A stretch of 64,000 bases of DNA, from NCBI RefSeq assembly GCF_041296385.1, contig NC_091023.1, positions 8,432,924 through 8,496,923 of the forward strand. The letters are read 5' to 3'. This DNA is from Aphelocoma coerulescens. Lineage: Eukaryota; Chordata; Aves; Passeriformes; Corvidae. The notes below the pieces were generated by a model. That model worked only from the letters and a program-made list of their open reading frames with translations, was not told the origin of the DNA and did no database searches. The position numbers and the translations under genes are program-made. Shown piece by piece: positions 1 through 10,114 of the stretch (the stretch's first letter is position 1; the number at the start of each line of letters is the position of its first letter).

Positions 1-900
1 CTGCAAGGAATGGAGTGAGCAGTGATGGCATTCAGGAAAAATTGTGGTCTTGTTCTTTAAATGCATCTTCCCCATACCACCATTTCTGCATAGAGTTTTT
101 TGCATTTGCTGTAGTAATGAAATGGGTAAATTAACAGCAATGAAAGGGTCTTTGAATGCTCTTGCAGAGGTTTGTCTTGCAAGCTTTCCTCATGTAATCT
201 GCGCATTGGCTCAATGGACTAAGGATCTCTGCTTCTGTAGTTAGATTAATTAAATGCAAAATACATTTTCTTAAACTCTGAACCTCTTGCCATTTGCATG
301 GATAAGGAAAACTGAGAAAAATAGTCCCTAAAACTTCTGATGTTTCCTTTCATTTCTAATTTCTTTTTTTTTCATCATCTCCAATGTTTAATAAAGGTTT
401 TTCTGGCAGTATATGAAATTAGCATCCAGTGGTAATTACTTTGAGTGATCATAATAACTTTGAGATGTGTAGAAGTTTGTTTCTGTGTCTGTTTAATTTG
501 CTGCTCTGGAAATTATCTTAAAATGTATTGCTCTATAAAAGAACTTTACTGAATGAACTGAATTCCACCCTCTTTTATTCTCTCTTTTTGATTACAATAT
601 ATCTTCTTACTGTGTCCATGTCCGTTATATCAAAATCATATTTAAGTAACCAAGAAAATTCAGCAGTGTTTTAAGTGTGAGCATAGGGATGAAACAACTC
701 ATAGGAGATTAATGCTTATTGTCAGTTTGTAGAGAGGTTTCCATGATGTACAGTTTGCATTTGCTCAGATGATAATACCAGGCTGCAGGTGACCTTTCAG
801 CATGTTCCCCCTTCCTATTAAACCTCTGTTGTTGCTTAAAATAAAGTGACTATTCGATAAAACTCAGCAAAAGACCTCAGGGCTACTCACTTCTAAAAAA
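1..900. other. Single-copy AT-rich DNA, no gene recognised
   Basis: Stops are dense in all frames and the open stretches are short with no family resemblance. The only motif I would note is a POU octamer on the minus strand (ATTTGCAT at 292-299) inside a near-palindrome, ccATTTGCATgg. I see no repeat family and no RNA gene. Confidence 0.6.
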
Positions 901-916
901 ACAAACTGAACCTATC

Positions 917-947
917 AGATAAAGCTGTCAGGTCTTGGGCTTTATCT
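917..947. repeat. Inverted repeat with paired GATA motifs
   Basis: AGATAAAGC (917-925) is followed after 13 nt by its exact complement GCTTTATCT (939-947). Each arm contains an AGATAA/TTATCT GATA-factor core, so the dyad presents two GATA sites in inverted orientation. Seen directly in the sequence; any factor binding is inference. Confidence 0.5.
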
Positions 948-1059
948 AATGCTGCACACTCTTTTATAAATTGATTCACTTTTCTGCCAACCCCACATGT
1001 CCGTGAAATAGCTTGGCCGCAGCTACAAGTACAATTATTATTCCGCCCAGGGTGATTTG

Positions 1060-1350
1060 TGTGGTCTTAGAGCCCAGCACACATCCATTTATACTCAGGG
1101 AGATGGGACATAAGGCAGACACCAGCCTGCACTCCAGGCAGGCAGAGCCTGCTGGCTCTGCCAAGGCTTGGGGCAGCCCAGCCCTGTGCAGTGGGCACAG
1201 TCTGGGGCAGCTGGACCGGCCACAGCCAGGCCTGGGGACAGTCCCACTGTCCAAAACCATGGCCTTGATAGCTGGCTGCATGCAGATCCTGCCCCTGAGG
1301 GATCTGTCTGGTACTGACTCTAGGAGGACCATTCATGCTCACAGATGTCT
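1060..1350. other. GC-rich patch with strong hairpin
   Basis: This segment is visibly richer in G+C than its surroundings, and few stops appear on either strand, which yields 118-142 codon open frames in both directions. Open frames on both strands are expected where GC is high, and none of the translations resembles a known protein. Inside it, GGCAGAGCC (1141-1149) and GGCTCTGCC (1154-1162) form a perfect 9-bp GC-rich stem with a 4-nt loop. It could be an old retroelement piece, a regulatory element or an exon of a noncoding transcript; I cannot tell which. Confidence 0.4.
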
Positions 1351-1439
1351 GGAGGCTCTTACAAAAATCAATGGCATGTGCCTATTTTGCTGTATACAAA
1401 TATGTGTAGTCATGTGGGTGTGTGCTAAGACAACTTTGT

Positions 1440-1458
1440 AATTGCATTTTTTGCAATT
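1440..1458. repeat. Short inverted repeat before pyrimidine tract
   Basis: AATTGCA (1440-1446) and TGCAATT (1452-1458) are exact complements separated by five T residues. It lies about 35 bp upstream of the long pyrimidine tract. It is probably a chance AT-rich dyad. Confidence 0.4.
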
Positions 1459-1493
1459 TTATATAAACCGTAAAAAGTTTTTTTTTCAGGAAA

Positions 1494-1587
1494 TCTTTTT
1501 CATTTTTTCTTTTTTTCTTTTTCATTTTTTCTTTTTTTCTTTTTTTCTTTTTTCTTTTTTTCTTTTTCTTTTTCTCTTTTTCCCTCC
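1494..1587 (+). repeat. Polypyrimidine (T-rich, C-interrupted) tract
   Basis: The tract is low-complexity C(T)5-8 repeats. A 22-bp unit, beginning CTTTTTCATT, occurs twice in tandem (from 1495 and from 1517). From 1525 to 1587 there is an uninterrupted run of 63 pyrimidines. Such tracts are triplex (H-DNA) prone. The reverse strand gives a spurious lysine-rich open frame, which is not a gene. Confidence 0.9.
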
Positions 1588-4304
1588 AAGGGTTAATACT
1601 TAAACTCATTACTTTCTTAGAGTGGGGAAAAAAGTTAGATTTTAGATAGACACCACCTTACTAATAACAGATCAGGGAGCATATTACTTAGAGCACATGA
1701 CTGTTGTATCTGTGCTGTGGATCTTGTATTTTCATTTCTTCCCATGTAGCCTGAGTAGACTCACAGAGGTACAGTGGAACGTGCATATACCTTTATCTAC
1801 TTAGCTTAGCAAAATCCAGCAAAGATTAAACATGGAATAATCTCAGAATGTAATGACTGATATAAAAATAGAATTACTTTAGAACTATAAAAGCAGACCT
1901 TAAATGCAGGTATAGGGGTAGTATCTAAAACTATTTAATTTTATTTTAAGAAGTAAAGAAACCTCCACATTAAAACATGTCAATATTTCAAATTTATAAT
2001 GTTCATTCAAACAATTGTAAAGAAAAACCAGATAACCAACAAGATAAATAATGAGATAAAGTACAAATATGCCACCTTTTATAATGATTATAGGGTCTTA
2101 TTTTCTCACGAGTAGAATTAGTTTGCCAGCTGACAATTGGAAATAAGTTTTGCTGAGAATATAGTTTGAAATTTGGGTGATGGGAATAGTTGCTTAAAGT
2201 ACACTATCTTTTCTTAAAGCAGAAAAAATAAGGCTTGTGGGTAATTTTATTCCATCGCAGATCTTGCTAATAAAGCTGCTTGTATTGCATTATGTCAGAG
2301 TATTGATCTGATAAAAATTTTCTATTCAAATGACTATTTCTTCAAATAGAAAATTCAAGTACATTGTGAGTACTTGAAGTAAATATTTCAGTTTTTTCAA
2401 TATTTCATAGGGCTTTTCTAGTTTATTTTCAATTACAATTTTAAAAAATGTTTTTTTTATTTTTTTATCATAAACTCAGTTTCCCTACTCCCTGTCCCAG
2501 TGGTCTGGTAGAAAAAACATGTAATTCCTTTTATAAAAACATTCTAACTAGTTTTAACTTAAATTATCATAAAAAGGCAAAATAGAGAGTTCTCAGAGTT
2601 GGAAAGAAAGAAAGAATCTGTCTCTGATCTGCTTGGATAGACTGACGTCTGCTCACAGCCAGTGGAAATACAGCTGGATGAGGCACTGACACCACACCTC
2701 TTCAAAGGGGAGCTCTGAAAGTTGTTATTGTTTCATCCTGCTGGAAAAAGATCCAACCGATAGTACTATTACTAACATTCCTAAACTGGGGACCTAAAGG
2801 TTTAATTAATTTGATTAAAGAAAAGTAAACAAATATGGAAAAGTTCAGAGAGCAGCAGTTCTCACTGATGTCATGGAAAATGTGTTGACTGGGCATTTTT
2901 TAAAAATAAGTCACATGTTGGAAAGCAGCTCATGTAATACTGAGAGCAATGAAAATAAACACGCAGGCATTGGAAAATAAAGACAATTTTTTAATAGGAT
3001 GTGGCAACTGGAGAAAATGTCTCTCTCCTCAGCCAAACTCAGTGTTCACAGCCGTGTTTCCAACTACCAGCATCAGTGGTCAGATGAAAAAAATGTGTGT
3101 GTATCATTTACAGTTCTTTTTCTTTGCTGCTCCTGTACTGAACAAAAGGACAATTTCAATCTACAGGAAGTGACAGCATTGCTGAGCTGTGGATACATAG
3201 ATGGAGATTACTCATAGCTCTTAGGGATCAGAACCCAACAACGGAGGAATATTGAAGGATGTGCCTAAAGAAATAAAGAAACATACATGTAAAAATACAA
3301 AGATGTAGGTACATACTTTTGCTAGGAATACACTTTTATACTGTGTTGAATTTTGGCCCAAAAGTCTTTTTTTTTTCCCCCATATTAATTCTACTACCTT
3401 GTGACTGAGAGCAAGCTTGCAAATTAAGATGTTTCATAGGCTTTTGATCATCATAAAAATATGTGAAGCTTCTTTGAAGCTCCTGTATTAGCCTACCATG
3501 CTGCTCTGGGAAAGAATATGACTAAGTCAGAGATGGTTTAATGCTGGATTTGGCCTTCAGGCTCCCAGCTAATGGTTTTGAGTGTAACTAAATATATACT
3601 ATAAACTAAACATGCTTTGGTTGGATTTGGTTTGGTTTTGTTTTGTCTTTCACAATTGACACAGCGCAATGCTATTTAAAGTGTGAAAAGAATTCTGCTT
3701 AAAGAAACTGCAAAGTGGCAGAACAGTTTTCCCCAGAGAGAGAATGTGCAATATCAAGCACACAAGCTGTAGGGTCCACTGAATAAGAAAGGGTACAAGG
3801 AAAACTCATTTTGAAGAGGCAGAGATCAATATTTCCTGCAGCAAATGCTGCCAAAAAAAAAGGAGCATCAAGAAGAAAGATGCTGTAACATTAAAAGAAA
3901 CAAGATTTACTATATTACTTATGGCATGGAAAAGGACTGAGATATTTTTTAAAAATGATTGGTGGAGTAAACTCAGGGCTTTGAAAGATATGGCTGTACC
4001 AGCATCTTAATATAACATACAGATGAATGTTAGTCTCACAATTTATCTTAGTTCAGTTGCTCCAGAGTAAAAAACAGATACACTGGTAATTAAATTAAAC
4101 TTGTTGTTTCTTTCTTTATTTCAGAATTGGTTAGTTAGAAACCATTTTTTATGACTTAGCAATAACAAGCATTGATTTGTGTGCCTTGTAATCTATTTGT
4201 TCTTGCATGCATCTCATCCACACCCACCCACGCTCTCGGCTTCAAGTAATCACAATGCCACAATGCTGGGGGGAACACAATTAATTTTTAGCATGTAATC
4301 ACTG
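1588..4304. other. Single-copy DNA, no gene recognised
   Basis: AT-rich sequence without a credible open frame. The only repeats I see are a short AAAG microsatellite (2603-2616) and small T and A runs (for example 3368-3380 and 3853-3862). Confidence 0.6.
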
Positions 4305-4432
4305 TGAGAAGGTCATAATCCCTCACTTTTAGCCAGCTGTTGTCACAATTTCACACTGACAATTCTGGCACAATGAATGAAATGTATAAAAATTGCCCTC
4401 AACGAGAAATAGTCCCCATTAAGTCACTCAGT
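4305..4432 (+). repeat. Diverged duplicated element, copy A
   Basis: About 120 bp that aligns in direct orientation with 5254-5395. Shared blocks in the same order include CCCTCACTTTTAGCC (from 4319), ACAATTTC, AATTCTG, CACAAT, AAAAAT and CATTAAGTC (4417-4425). My hand alignment of the core gives about 61 identities in 81 columns with two gaps. It could be an ancient local duplication of a regulatory element, or two relics of one very old interspersed repeat. I do not recognise the family. Confidence 0.65.
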
Positions 4433-4913
4433 TACTGGATATAGAGAGACTGATTTATGCCCTGTGCTGTGTATAAAGTTGTAGTCGATTCACTTTGGAC
4501 AAAAATGTTAAATGAACTAATTAAAGAATAAGCCCTAACCAGATGGGTTTGTTGCTGCATCAGTAAATACAGGCCAGTAATAAATGATCTGCAGATTCAG
4601 TTTTTAAACTATCCATGGATAATTCTAATTAAATTGCCCTGCTAAGAGTACACCAAAATACCATAATAAATGCAAAGTATCTGATCCAGAAGAATTGCTG
4701 GAGTGTGTTTTAGGATATTAGTTTCATTATGTAAATGGAAACCCCTGAGGGTTGTTCTGAGGGCTAAAACCTTCCCTGCCGGAGGTAGAAATATGTCAGA
4801 CTACCTGCTTTTCCTAGGTAAAGACTTAACAAAATCATAGTGTGTATTCTTCTAAAAGTGTCAAACTAGGTTTTAGCAAAAAGAGATTGAATTTTGGCTC
4901 TATGTAAAGAGAT
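4433..4913. other. Single-copy DNA, no gene recognised
   Basis: This is the first half of the spacer between the two copies of the duplicated element. It is AT-rich, with several ATTA/TAAT homeodomain-type cores (for example around 4515-4520 and 4625-4632) and no open frame of note. Confidence 0.5.
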
Positions 4914-4932
4914 GGGGGGGGGGGGGGGGGGG
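4914..4932 (+). repeat. Poly-G run (G19)
   Basis: Nineteen consecutive G residues. The run is capable of G-quadruplex formation, its length is likely polymorphic, and it is prone to sequencing error, so the true length is uncertain. Confidence 0.95.
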
Positions 4933-5253
4933 AATATAATTTATAGAGTTGTGAATGACTTTTTCAAAGTGAAATTAATTTAGAGCCAATTATCTGAACA
5001 GATAACTGAAAAGTCTGACACGTGGACGTGCACATCAGCTGACAGTTCTGGCACTGGAGATTGAATCTAGGGTGGAAAAGTGAGGGTTTGGGTGCACAGA
5101 GCTTTTCAGCTGCAGCCACACTCAGTGGAGCTTCTCACACCACAGACCACATGAAGAAGCTCTGAAACCTCTCCAGAACTAAGCATTTCTGATATGTTTA
5201 TCTTAGGATGACTAAAATCTATTTAAAATACATAGTCCTTTGGAGGAAGAATG

Positions 5254-5395
5254 GAGGAAATCACCACCCCTCACTTTTAGCCTGCTCTTAATTACAATTT
5301 CCTACCGAAATTCTGACACAATAATTCAACTATACAAAAATCATCCTGCTTCATATATTGGAAGCAGGTGTTGGTTTCATTAAGTCCATTTCACC
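5254..5395 (+). repeat. Diverged duplicated element, copy B
   Basis: This is the second copy of the element at 4305-4432, 949 bp downstream in the same orientation. It starts its best block at CCCTCACTTTTAGCC (5268-5282). It then follows copy A through ACAATTTC, AATTCTG, CACAAT and AAAAAT, and reaches CATTAAGTC (5378-5386) after about 14 extra bases relative to copy A. The intervening bases differ by scattered substitutions, which suggests the duplication is old. Confidence 0.65.
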
Positions 5396-5440
5396 AGCTT
5401 CTTCGCTTGGCCACATTTCAAGATTTGGAAAAAGAGAATT

Positions 5441-5660
5441 GTTTTCTCATTCTCTCTCCCCCGTCTCTCTCGGCCCTCTCTGTTTCTCTTTGCCCTCTTC
5501 TCTCCCCACTCGTGTTCTCTTGCTTGTGCACTCACACATGCTCTCACACACCTGCTTTTTCCCTCTCACATGCTCTTGCTCTCTCTTTCCTTCCTGCTTA
5601 TTTTCACCTCCCTTCTCTCTCTCTCCGTTTTCTCTCTTCCTTCTCTTATCTTACCTTGCC
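5441..5660 (+). repeat. CT-rich low-complexity block
   Basis: About 220 bp dominated by C and T (tctctctccc, ctcttctctcc, ctctctctcc), with short CACA interruptions around 5525-5555. It gives serine/leucine-rich open frames of 101 and 132 codons on the plus strand, a compositional artefact. It begins about 45 bp after copy B of the duplicated element. Confidence 0.8.
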
Positions 5661-5703
5661 TGAATTTTCCGCTGTGAAATTTGTTGTATCATATGAAAAT
5701 GAG

Positions 5704-5722
5704 ATGCAAATTATAAATTTGC
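5704..5722. promoter_or_regulatory. POU octamer within AT dyad
   Basis: An exact ATGCAAAT octamer (5704-5711) overlaps an inverted repeat, GCAAATT (5706-5712) and AATTTGC (5716-5722), with a 3-bp spacer. The dyad therefore also offers a near-octamer on the other strand. The sequence match is certain; function is not shown. Confidence 0.35.
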
Positions 5723-8700
5723 AGTTGGGTCTAGAAGTATCAGAGCCCATAATAATAACTGTATAGGATTATGTATCAATGCTCAATCTCTGAAATTAAG
5801 AAAATGTCACTGTAGTTGCAAAAACTTTTTTCTGTGTATTTAATATACTTAATAGTCCTTAATACTGGAAGAAGAGTGGACTTCAGGGCTCATCCAAGCT
5901 GGTAACAACTGAAGACTTGGAAGATCAGAGGCTGTATTTACAAAATAATATTCAGCACCATAATGCAACTTTGCAATTTTAGATTCTTACCAAACCATTT
6001 ATATTTTTTCAGACCTGAGCTTCTGCTTGCTGCCTTTGTGCCACTGAGAGGAAGTAGAGAGAAGTATTTACCAGGGGTGTTTGCAGCATTTAATCAATAG
6101 ATGCTCAAACCTTGGTACCCTCTAAAAAATAGCCCACTGCTATAGGTGTGTTTTAATCCTGCTACCCTAAAATGTCTATCTCTTTGATGTTGGAACTTAA
6201 TTAGCAGAACACTAATTGCTAGAACTGTGGGACCTTCATGGCCACATCTTACAAACAAGCTTCTTTTCCAAAATAAAAATAATAATGATAAAAAATCCCA
6301 ATCTCTTTGAACTGTCATTACAGAGAAACACCTTGCTAATTTACCCAGACTTTTTTATTACTTTTTTTCCTCTGTTTCTCTCATATCTCCTCAGACTTAA
6401 AGAAATCCTTGCTGTTCCTAATCTCTTTTCTGATTTTACCTATCTTACCTTCATTTCTCTAGTTTCTCTTGTGTATCTAGGAAGCCACTTAAAGGATCTT
6501 GTTCCTGTTTGTACATCCTGAATGAGGCCATATCAATGTCCAGTGCAGGAAACAAAGATTTAAAAAAAGCTGCTCTGTTTGGTTGGTTTTGTTAAGCAGG
6601 ATTTCCTCCTACATCATGCTTCTGATTAGGCTCTAGATTTGGGAAGCACGTAGAGCACTTTCTTATTTAACTTTATTTAGGGAAGCAGCTTAGACTCTTG
6701 TACCTTATTCTTTTCAATACATGACCATCCTCCTGAGTTTAGACAAAGTCTGTTTCCACAAAGCTACTGGTATTTTAGAAAATTTACGTGATGTTAATAG
6801 AACAGGAATATTTTTATGATGCTGAGCTTAGCAGTGTTGAACTCCCGGACAAAACTTAGGGACTTCCTATAGCTCTGGCTCTCCAGAGTTTGCATACATA
6901 CCAATGATTGTAGAGATCACTGGGGCAGGAAATACTTATGAATATTTTGGGGGGGACAAAAAAGTGTTGTCAGATTTAATGCCTGTCATGTCACTTACTT
7001 GAAAGAGATGTACATCCCAACTTGTAATTTTGAGAGGATCATGGTAGGTTAAGTGGAAAATGTGGATATTTGTTAAATCAGTTTCTTTGCTTAAAAATTA
7101 GGAAGAGATAAACCCTTCAGGAGTTCAGAAAATCTTGAGGATGTTCTTTTCTCTTTCTTTTTCGTTTTAGACAGTCCCTTTATGTAAAAAATAAGCCCTA
7201 TGGCATGTGAAAGGTAAAATGGTAGCTGCTCAGGAGGGTAAGAGCTGACTAGGCACAGAACAGGAATTCAGTTTGGTGCAGCAAAGGTTTGTAATTTTAG
7301 AATCCGATTTTGCAAGTGCCTCAGCATGTACATAACTCTACTCACAATCAGAGAGGAAGGAAGCATAAACACATGTTTCTGCAAGAGCTTTTGTGCAATT
7401 TCTGAATGGATTTTTTCCACAAGTCCAGAGATAAACTGATGGTGGTAATTAAACAGCTGAACTTTGTTTGGTTTGGAGTGCTTTTGGTTTTTTTCCCTTT
7501 TTGGTTTGGGGTCACAGAAAATCTTTCTGAAAAAATTAGATATTTTTTTCCATATAGTATATTGAACATAATTTCATGAGAACACTTATCTGGTTTAGGG
7601 GATTTTAAAAATGTATTTAAATCTGACTTATTCTTTCTTCTCTTTCCTCTTGTTTGTAGCCTTGATTTTTTTTTTTTAATTCACAAGTGCTGTCAGCTCT
7701 CAAGGCATGCTGTGACTGAATATCATCTTCCAGAGACCTGTACAGCTTTCACTGGGCTTTTTCTTAGCAAGTCATTTCTCTAAGGATTTTTCTCTTACTG
7801 TGCTGAATACAGTTTCACTATGATGAGGGTCTATTATCTGTGACATATCATAACCATGCTTATATGTGTATTTTATAGCAATATCTTTAAAAACAAAGAA
7901 AAATACTTTTCTAGAAGTGGGAGGGAAATAGATTACCTGAAAAAAAAAAAGGGCATCTGTTTTCAACACTTTAACATTTTTTTGTATTCATGCAGCTTGC
8001 ACCAAAACTACTTATGAAAATCAGGAAAAATGAATTTCTTTTTATAAAGCCTTAAAAATGGGTATCAAGAGCGGCCAACTCTCAGCTGTTCCCAAGTGAT
8101 GAGTGAATCAGGCTGGTGGCTGGAGCAATTCAATCAAACATAGCCTAGTTTTATGTCATGGTGATTTTAGGATTGGGCTTACTCCACCACGACTGAAAAC
8201 CAGAAAGCAGCAAATCTGACCAAAGTTTTCATTTTAACACAAATTACCCCTAATAATACTTTGCATTAGAAAGATTTTCTCTTAACAAAAACCCTAAAAT
8301 TTTCAAGGTATTGAAATCTACCTATATGTCTTTTTTTTGAGGAGTATTGGAGAAAAATATGTCCTTCAAAATGTTACGGATTTTTTGATCCTATTAACCC
8401 AACTGAATTCAAATATATCGCACAAATATAATCTTAGTTTATGGCATTACTGTGGGAAAATAAACTAAAAGTACTTTATTACTTCTATCTATAGGTTTTA
8501 ATCTCTGACTCATAAAGTCACAGGACTTGGTGAATGAATGGCAATGATATGTAGTCAATCACACATGTATGTGTGTGCATACATATATTCATTCACCTTC
8601 AGACACAACATAATCCCCTTAGTTTGGGTTCTTTCACAGGATAAAATTAACTGGAATAAGTAATGCTCAAAGAAAAATACATAAGTCTAGGAAGTCTTTG

Positions 8701-9155
8701 TTTAGAAAGTACTGTTTCAGTTGAACGGGCATCACAAAGCCTTATTGGATTTATTTCTGATTTTTAGCTGAAAGTTATTTGTATTTTTACAGAAAAGGTC
8801 TTCTGTCATTTTCCTAACACGTTTTTTAAGACTTAGATGAAAATAAGGTGCAATTTAGGAAGCTTCACTGACCAGCCTGCTGTTACCACTATTTAATCAG
8901 AAACTGGGAGCATTTACATCACGACAGTCTCTTTGTTGCATTTTAAATAGGTTCTTTCATTTGTTTTGTGAGTTTCCATGATTAGTTATGATTCCTTGTT
9001 TTGTTTTTATTTGAATAAGGCTCACTGCTAAACAAAAGTCTTTCATTCTGGGCTGGGAAGCTGCCCGAAAAGCACAAGGGATGAAGTTCCAAATATCTGT
9101 TCCAAATATCAATTCAAAATGTCTCTTCAAGTTAATGTGATGATTTTTTTTCCTC
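5723..9155. other. Single-copy DNA, no gene recognised
   Basis: AT-rich throughout, with no convincing exon and no transposon end. Minor simple sequence: a G7 run near 6950, T runs around 7664-7678, an A run at 7940-7950, and a short TG/CA and ATAC-type stretch at 8562-8590. Open frames here are 101 codons or fewer and uninformative. Confidence 0.6.
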
Positions 9156-9163
9156 AAATATAG

Positions 9164-9486
9164 TTAAATCAGTGGGAAAGTGTCTTGTTTACGTTGAGAA
9201 ATATCATTCTAAATTTATCGAACCAAGAGTAGCTGTGATCAAGTGTCTCATCCAGGAGCATCTGAAGAGTAAGTCCCATGCACTTCCCTCTCTGGTAGCA
9301 GCAGGAATAATCTCCTGGGCCGAAAGAGAGCCTGGACCAGCAGAGTGGGTCTGTGTTATCATAGGCACACTCCCTTGGATGGACACTGTGGCTATTTCTG
9401 TGTGCTGGACGGGGTTTGATTGTGTGGCTCATTTCACTGCAGCATCTCACTGTCTCCTTAGCAAAGTCTTGTTAGAAATGGAATAG
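9164..9486. other. Segment open on both strands; possible exon-like unit
   Basis: One plus-strand frame (9172-9486, no ATG at its start) and overlapping minus-strand frames stay open here, which is rare in this window. A T-rich tract ends in an acceptor-like 'tag' (9161-9163), and a good donor-like GTAAGT begins at 9269. These would delimit a 105-bp exon beginning at 9164, divisible by three and open in frame. The implied peptide matches nothing I know. A single splice-like pair is expected by chance in this much DNA, so this is only a candidate. Confidence 0.15.
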
Positions 9487-10045
9487 GTTTAAGGGAAAAA
9501 AAGAAGGTTTGGGGTTTTTTTTTCTTTCTCTTTGTTTAGTTTATACTTAAATCTCTCTCTATATATAAATATATGCCAGTAGTGTTATTTTTTTTTAAAT
9601 ACCACTAGTGTTCAAAATCATATTTATGTTTCAAAATTAGGATGACAGCTATCACCCCTTAGGATTTTTAGTGGCAGACTCCTGTTGTAGCTGTTCTATG
9701 TATTTCCCATGCGAGATATAAAGAGATATTTGGACACTGGAAGTTATGAAACCTTGTGTACTTATGTTCTGATGTCAAGAAAAATGGGGATCTTTTACCA
9801 TTTTGGAAGAATTTCCATTCAGGTAGTGTGGAAAAATAAAAATAAGAAAGTTGATGGTACTCGAAGACAAATTATGTGGTGGAAAACTGAAAAAATTCAA
9901 AACATTAGGAGACAGAGGTCCCATACTTATTTTTATAACACCCTTAAGTCATGTCCTATTGCAAAAGACACTGTATGAATGTGTAATGAGAAAGCTGGTC
10001 TGCCCTGAGTGTCTTATGGTTTCTCTAAATGTGATTTCCTGGGTG
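9487..10045. other. Single-copy DNA with short AT tracts
   Basis: Contains a T/A-rich simple stretch (9550-9600, including a TATATA run) and no supported gene. Two short overlapping open frames near 9709-10132 show no family resemblance. Confidence 0.5.
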
Positions 10046-10114
10046 TGGAGGACAAATGATTCACTCAGGATCATGCAGGAAGTGTCACAGCCAGGACAGC
10101 TAAATTCAGGACTG
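10046..10114 (-). mobile_element. Probable MIR-type SINE relic
   Basis: The blocks TCACTCAGGATCATGCAGG and AAGTGTCACAGCCAGGA resemble the reverse complement of the MIR SINE 3' half (known form: 'tcaaggtcacacag...agtggcagagccagga'). Ancient MIR copies are known at low number in bird genomes. The match is by eye, short and diverged, so the call is moderate at best. It has no coding role. Confidence 0.45.

Noticed and set aside
1013..1441. 142-codon and opposing 118-codon open frames as genes
   Set aside because: Both arise from locally high GC, which depletes stop codons on both strands. The translations match nothing I know.
1382..1609. Lysine-rich 75-codon minus-strand frame
   Set aside because: It is simply the translation of the polypyrimidine tract in reverse.
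5358..5766. Serine/leucine-rich frames of 101 and 132 codons
   Set aside because: Translation of the CT-rich low-complexity block; composition artefact.
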